DNA of 64,000 bases from Ascaphus truei (lineage: Eukaryota > Chordata > Amphibia > Anura > Ascaphidae), in the NCBI GenBank assembly GCA_036426205.1, contig WSYH01001235.1, positions 62,001-126,000 of the forward strand, read 5' to 3'. Below the pieces are notes generated by a model that saw nothing but the letters and a program-made list of their open reading frames with translations, searched no databases and had not been told where the DNA came from. The position numbers and the translations under genes are program-made. The stretch's first letter is position 1, and each line of letters opens with the position of its first letter. Below are positions 59,513 through 64,000 of this stretch, in pieces.

Positions 59513-61472
59513 ATGTCGTGGTGGTGTGTGTTGGATACAGATATAACATTCACTGCTGGTTGTACTGCAGCACACAATCTGCTTTTTCAGGTGCTCCACT
59601 AAAATTAGGGTTGAAGCAGCATCCCCCACCAAAATAATATATAAATATATAAAAAAAATAAAAATCAGAACCCAAAACAGTTAGATTGTATTGTGCAGAT
59701 TTTTCTTGTTCTATTTAATTTTTTTCCAAAAAACTGGTTTACACAGTTTTCACCGGTTTATTATTGCACTGTTAAGACATCCCCATGCAAATAGCTGCTT
59801 TAAAATGTTTGTGGGTGGCAGCAACCATTTTTATTTCCCTCGGAGGGGAAGAAAAATAAAAATCATTTATCCAGAATGCCCTTACAGAATTTAGAAATGA
59901 AATAAACATTTATTTTTATGGCGGGCACAGGAGATTGTCACTTTATATGGAATACCAACTTAAAGTAGCCTGTGAAAACACATGCACAGGTGTACCAGGT
60001 GTGTTCTCTCTACTCTTGTACAGGCTTTCAAACCCATGTACTCCATTCCTCTGACAGACCTGAGAAATGTCTGCGAACCCCCCTGATGCAGATCACATCA
60101 TAAATAATATATAGCACAGGCATAGGCTTTAAACGGTTAAATGAAAATATCATGTAAGAAACATCAATCCATATATTCATGGTAGAGCGATATGGCTCCT
60201 ACCTTCATTAAAATCATTGTCATTTTAGCTTGGAAGACCTTCTCATTTCTGTCCAGTTCACTGTTCAAAACGCCGCTTGGGTCCAGAGGCAATTTCCCGG
60301 AGGACAGGTCAGCGAAGACCTGGGTAGGGTAAAATTAAACACGAAAAATCAAGTCTTCCGAATTCACCGACAAAGGCACTCAGGGTAGGGCTTTAACTTC
60401 TTAAAATGTCTCACTAATGTCATTGTTGTAGTACAGAAGAAGGGGCAACAAACAAGCCAATACGTTCACTAACTATCTAGGAGGTCGGTTACCTGATGTT
60501 TAACCAGAACCAAGCATAATAGGATGGAAGACTAGTGCTGGAACTTAATTTCAACATTACTGTTTGATACTCAAGACAGGTTAAAAATCAGCAGCTCACG
60601 ATGCTATACATTTTTGGTTCTTATTTGGTTTATAACTTACTTGGAATTGGGTTCCCCTTGAGCTGATCCATGGTCCTCCAACCTTCAATGGACCATTTAA
60701 TTCCTGAGATATTTGTTGTGTTTTTTTGTGTGCTTGTTTTGACACACACAAAAAAAAACCCTACAAATAATAGCCATTTTATGTAGAACCTGGCAGTAGT
60801 TCCTATAATCTTAGGTATTCTTGCTGGGTTTCAGGTAAGCTTTAAATAATCAAAAAGTGAAAATTGTCACTTTCTGGTCTTTCATCACAGAATTTTCAGT
60901 TTATATTTTATATTGTTATACAGTATTGAATAATTCACTAAGCACTTTCTTATTTAAGAATTGCACTTATATTTGGTTTTGAGCACAATTACCCTGATAA
61001 CACTGTTTTATTCAAGCTTTAAATGATGTTACACTGGTGAGTTCTCTCCTTATAATGGGGCGGTTTATGAATCACTGAACCAAAATATTACACAAGGTTG
61101 TCTCTGCACTTCACTAAAAAACAGTATGAACCGGCTCCGGACACGCGCGGCAGTGAAGATACCGGAAAGGAGTGTGGGAATAGGCTCGGGTGACATTTCC
61201 AGCACACTCTGCAGTCAGACCACTACTAGAAGCATCCAGTATATACAGCTGCAATGCCTTCGAGGAGAACTACCCACTTTTCTGATGAACCCGCTGATAC
61301 TGGCATCTTGTGAGTGCATTGATGACTTTACGTTGCCCCACTTAAACTACTGCACAATGCAATCACATTCATGAGTGTCCACCAAAATGGTCTCAGGGTC
61401 AGCATTTCGCTTTTTGTGGGGAGTGAAACATGACCGGTTGTCACGTTTGTAACTTTTGTAGTTTTGTTAAAG

Positions 61473-61477
61473 ACATA

Positions 61478-61516
<39 letters not shown>
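61473..61516. repeat. (TA)n microsatellite
   Basis: TA dinucleotide run. It corresponds to the TA tracts at about 46725-46758 and 56267-56300, with different lengths. Other TA tracts are at 33570-33600, 33970-34013 and 63536-63560. Confidence 0.9.
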
Positions 61517-61520
<4 letters not shown>

Positions 61521-61621
61521 CATAAATAAAATAGCATGTTTCCCAGGAATCTCAGGGGTGTTCCATTAGGTGCACGTCTCTCTCCACGTTGTATAAAATG
61601 GTGTGTTTTGGGAGGTATATA

Positions 61622-61953
61622 CAGGCATACCCCGCATTAACGTACGCAATGGGACCGGAGCATGTATGTAAAGCGAAAATGTACTTAAAGTGAAGCACTA
61701 CCTTTTCCCCACTTATTGATGCATGTACTGTACTGTAATCATCATATACGTGCATAACTGATGTAAATAACGCATTTGTAACAGGCTCTATAGTCTCCCC
61801 GCTTGCGCACAGCTTCGGTACAGGTAGGGAGCCGGTATTGCTGTTCAGGACGTGCTGACAGGCGCATGCGTGAGCTGCCGTTTGCCTATTGGGCGATATG
61901 TACTTACTCGCGAGTGTACTTAAAGTGAGTGTACTTAAAGCGGGGTATGCCTG
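61622..61953. mobile_element. pogo/Tigger-type MITE (P7), best-preserved copy
   Basis: CAGGCATACCCCGC at both ends in inverted orientation, with TA on both flanks (61620-61621, 61954-61955). TA duplication and CAGGCATACC-like ends are known from pogo/Tigger elements. The length is 332 bp with no coding capacity. Confidence 0.82.
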
Positions 61954-62473
61954 TATAGCACTTGGGACTCTAGTGATAACGAGTCTCAGCGAAATTTATG
62001 AAGTTTGTCGGTGCGAACTCTAGTGGCGCAAGGTGAAACTGCATGTTTTTGCACAAACTTTTTATAACAAACTCTTTGCACAAACCTCCACGGATTTGCA
62101 AAGAAATAGTAATGTGCGTGAGAATTTGCAGACTGAACACGCTCGTCCATCTCTAATAACGTCGAAGCCATACTTTCTCACGTCTACCCTTAGGGACACC
62201 AGAGAGACCAGGTTTTTGTGACTAACCAAAGTATGCAATATACAAAGCGCTGTGTCAGGGCCCTGGAGTCCAAACCAAGGGGGAAATGCAGGCAACCATA
62301 GAAAGCTTTATAAAGAAAACACTGCTGTACTGTATTAACGGATCGACATTAAGATCAACACACAATACACACCTAAACGCAAATCAAAAAAGTGTGCAAC
62401 ACACACACCGACCCACTAAAGCGATAGTGAGACATATTAAAAGTCATAAGTGACCCGGCGGTAGCAAGCCTTA

Positions 62474-62642
62474 GGCTACGTTTATAGTGCCGGCGATCCG
62501 ACTGTCAGGTGACGGTCGCTGGAAAATCAAATAGAGATGACTTCCAGCGATCGCGACCAATCCGTCGCGCTTACTATAAGCGCACACGATGGCGGCAATA
62601 TATTTGTTTTGCCGCGACGTCGCCAGCACTATAAGCGCAGCC
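62474..62642. mobile_element. PIF/Harbinger-type MITE (H7), best-preserved copy
   Basis: TTA on both sides (62471-62473, 62643-62645). Ends are GGCTACGTTTATAGTGCCGG and, inverted, GGCTGCGCTTATAGTGCTGG, pairing over about 23 bp. Confidence 0.8.
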
Positions 62643-63599
62643 TTAGGCCTCTCCATGTTGATCAATGTAAATCCATTGGAGTGTCCATACTCTGTGTGCG
62701 CGCTCGCGCGTCTGTAGGCGCGATTCATGCAGAGACAAAAATTGTCTGTTGCGCGATGGGCCGGTCACGTGCTTGGTTCAGCCAATGAGAGCGAACTGCG
62801 CACGTGACATCACGGGCACACCCCGAGCAAGCCGCCCATCGCGCTACACTGCAGGCCAGGAATCGCCCGTGCTGCAAGCGAGCGCCATGGCGCTCCGTCC
62901 TCATGGACAAGGCATAAGGCCTCGTCCCCACTGCTAGCACGTACAAAATACGGCTCTATGGGGCCGGCCCCAGTCAGTGCATGCGCGCATATGATCAAGC
63001 GCGAGTGGCGACTACATTTTGAGAAGTCAAGAAATTTGACTTATGGTGCGGCCGAGCGATGGCCACGTCACGGTGGCGGTTCAGCCAATGAGGGCGAAGC
63101 AGACACATGAGATCATGGCTGCGCCCCCGCCGCCTCAGATTGCTCGGCTGAAGGCCACGAGCGCCACCAGGCACTCCGTTGCTCGCGCACGCTCACTGGC
63201 GCTGTAGCTTTAAGCTTAAAACCACGGGAAACTCTTTTTGAAGTTGAGGTAATAATATAGGGACATTGTGATATGATAATATAATATTGTTGCTTATGCA
63301 TTCCTGTGCTTGGATTGTTTTCAGGCATAAATCCCTGCACTATTAACATTATAATGTAACATTATAATAACGGTAGTTGAGGCACAAGGGGACGTAAAGT
63401 GACTTTACCCAGGACGTAGGCAGCAGACACTGGGTTTTTAACGGTGATCACCCACTTCAAAAGGTTGTGACATTACCACTACTGCTCCTGGCGATTGCGT
63501 TTCACTCCCCCTCAATAACAGATACTATATGTAACAGATATATATATATATATATATATTTGTTTCATCTATTGTCTGTTTGTATTCAGTCACTTATTT

Positions 63600-64000
63600 T
63601 GATTTAAATTACAGACAGGTGCATGATTGAGGTTCTCTGAGTATCCTATGATTTCATCCAGTCTGATTGGACCATCACTGTCATGTGACTGCTGACGTAT
63701 CCTGAGCGCGCTGGCTTGAAATATCTGCCGCTTTGAGAGAGACTTCCCTCCCGGAAGAAGCCGAGTGAGGCGAAACGGCCGTTGGAGTGGTGCAGGGAGC
63801 AGCTTCTTAATGTCTGTTGCAGTTTTCCCTGACCGGAATGTGACGAAGTCCTATGCGTGGCTGTGAGCATATGCAGCAGAAGATTCAACTAGCGGAGCAG
63901 AGTGGAGCATCTGTGTGCTTAATGCACACTGGGTGATATAGACTATTATAGCTACTCCAACTACATCGTCTCAATCTTGGCATTGTACTGTTATATAGCG
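63600..64000. other. unassigned end of window with a GGAAGAAGCC..GCGAAACGG module
   Basis: CCCGGAAGAAGCCGAGTGAG then GCGAAACGGCCGTTGG (63751-63785) resembles the GATGAAG..GAAACGCGT modules elsewhere in the window. Otherwise nothing is recognised. Confidence 0.35.

Larger units (their letters stand above)
58797..63517 (-). repeat. large arm, copy D (inverted)
   Basis: Reverse complement of arm C/B from the tip to the SINE-like segment, where it breaks off at CTCAATA. It contains the N-gap, pogo MITE P7 and Harbinger MITE H7. Confidence 0.84.

Noticed and set aside
58983..59632. Open frames of 169-212 codons
   Set aside because: They exist only because the N-gap is read as open. There is no sequence behind them.

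Overview
This is a eukaryotic, intergenic, repeat-dense nuclear window. It most likely comes from an amphibian, probably a frog or toad. I found no convincing host protein-coding gene, rRNA, functional tRNA or CRISPR array. The support is a mix of Ngaro-type tyrosine-recombinase retroelements, MIR/CORE-like SINEs, L2/CR1-like LINE remnants, pogo-, PIF/Harbinger- and hAT-type MITEs, (TG)n and (TA)n microsatellites, and no long intact ORF. The host group is inferred from this repeat style, not from a diagnostic gene.

Layout. 1-6550: a 1.7-kb foldback insert with 16-bp flanking direct repeats (1296-2995); a SINE split by a probable solo LTR (3262-4308); a hAT MITE (5694-5893) and a Harbinger MITE (5978-6247). 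6551-19259: two Ngaro elements in tail-to-tail orientation. Ngaro-1 (6551-11009, plus) keeps gag zinc-finger, RT, RNase H, tyrosine recombinase and SGNH-hydrolase segments with few lesions. Ngaro-2 (11410-19259, minus) is longer and keeps its 5' leader and gag region, but is heavily frameshifted and carries an internal tandem duplication and a minisatellite. Between and beyond them lies another repeat family (11010-11409 plus 19260-19833). Its second copy, inverted and uninterrupted at 30793-31775, gives an exact empty site for Ngaro-2.

19834-28734 is a long AT-rich stretch in which I recognise almost nothing. 28735-33430 holds a Ngaro terminal fragment, a hAT MITE with a perfect 8-bp target duplication, and short direct and inverted repeats.

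33430-63517 is dominated by one large repeat arm of about 5-7 kb present four times: inverted at 33430-40705, direct at 44345-49890, direct at 53870-58790 and inverted at 58797-63517. A spacer of about 3.3 kb (41047-44340 and 50573-53870) completes a 9.53-kb tandem duplication. Between the tandem units is a near-perfect palindrome of about 1.3 kb (49262-50572). An N-gap (59044-59512) sits in the last arm. This block is either a giant foldback or segmental repeat, or partly an assembly product. The copies differ mostly by single-base indels, so raw-read evidence is needed to decide.

How the parts relate: retroelement genes (gag, RT/RNase H, recombinase, hydrolase) would have worked together in a Ngaro cycle, but neither copy looks competent. 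Their lesions fall in different places. MITE insertions present or absent in individual arm copies provide a relative timeline.
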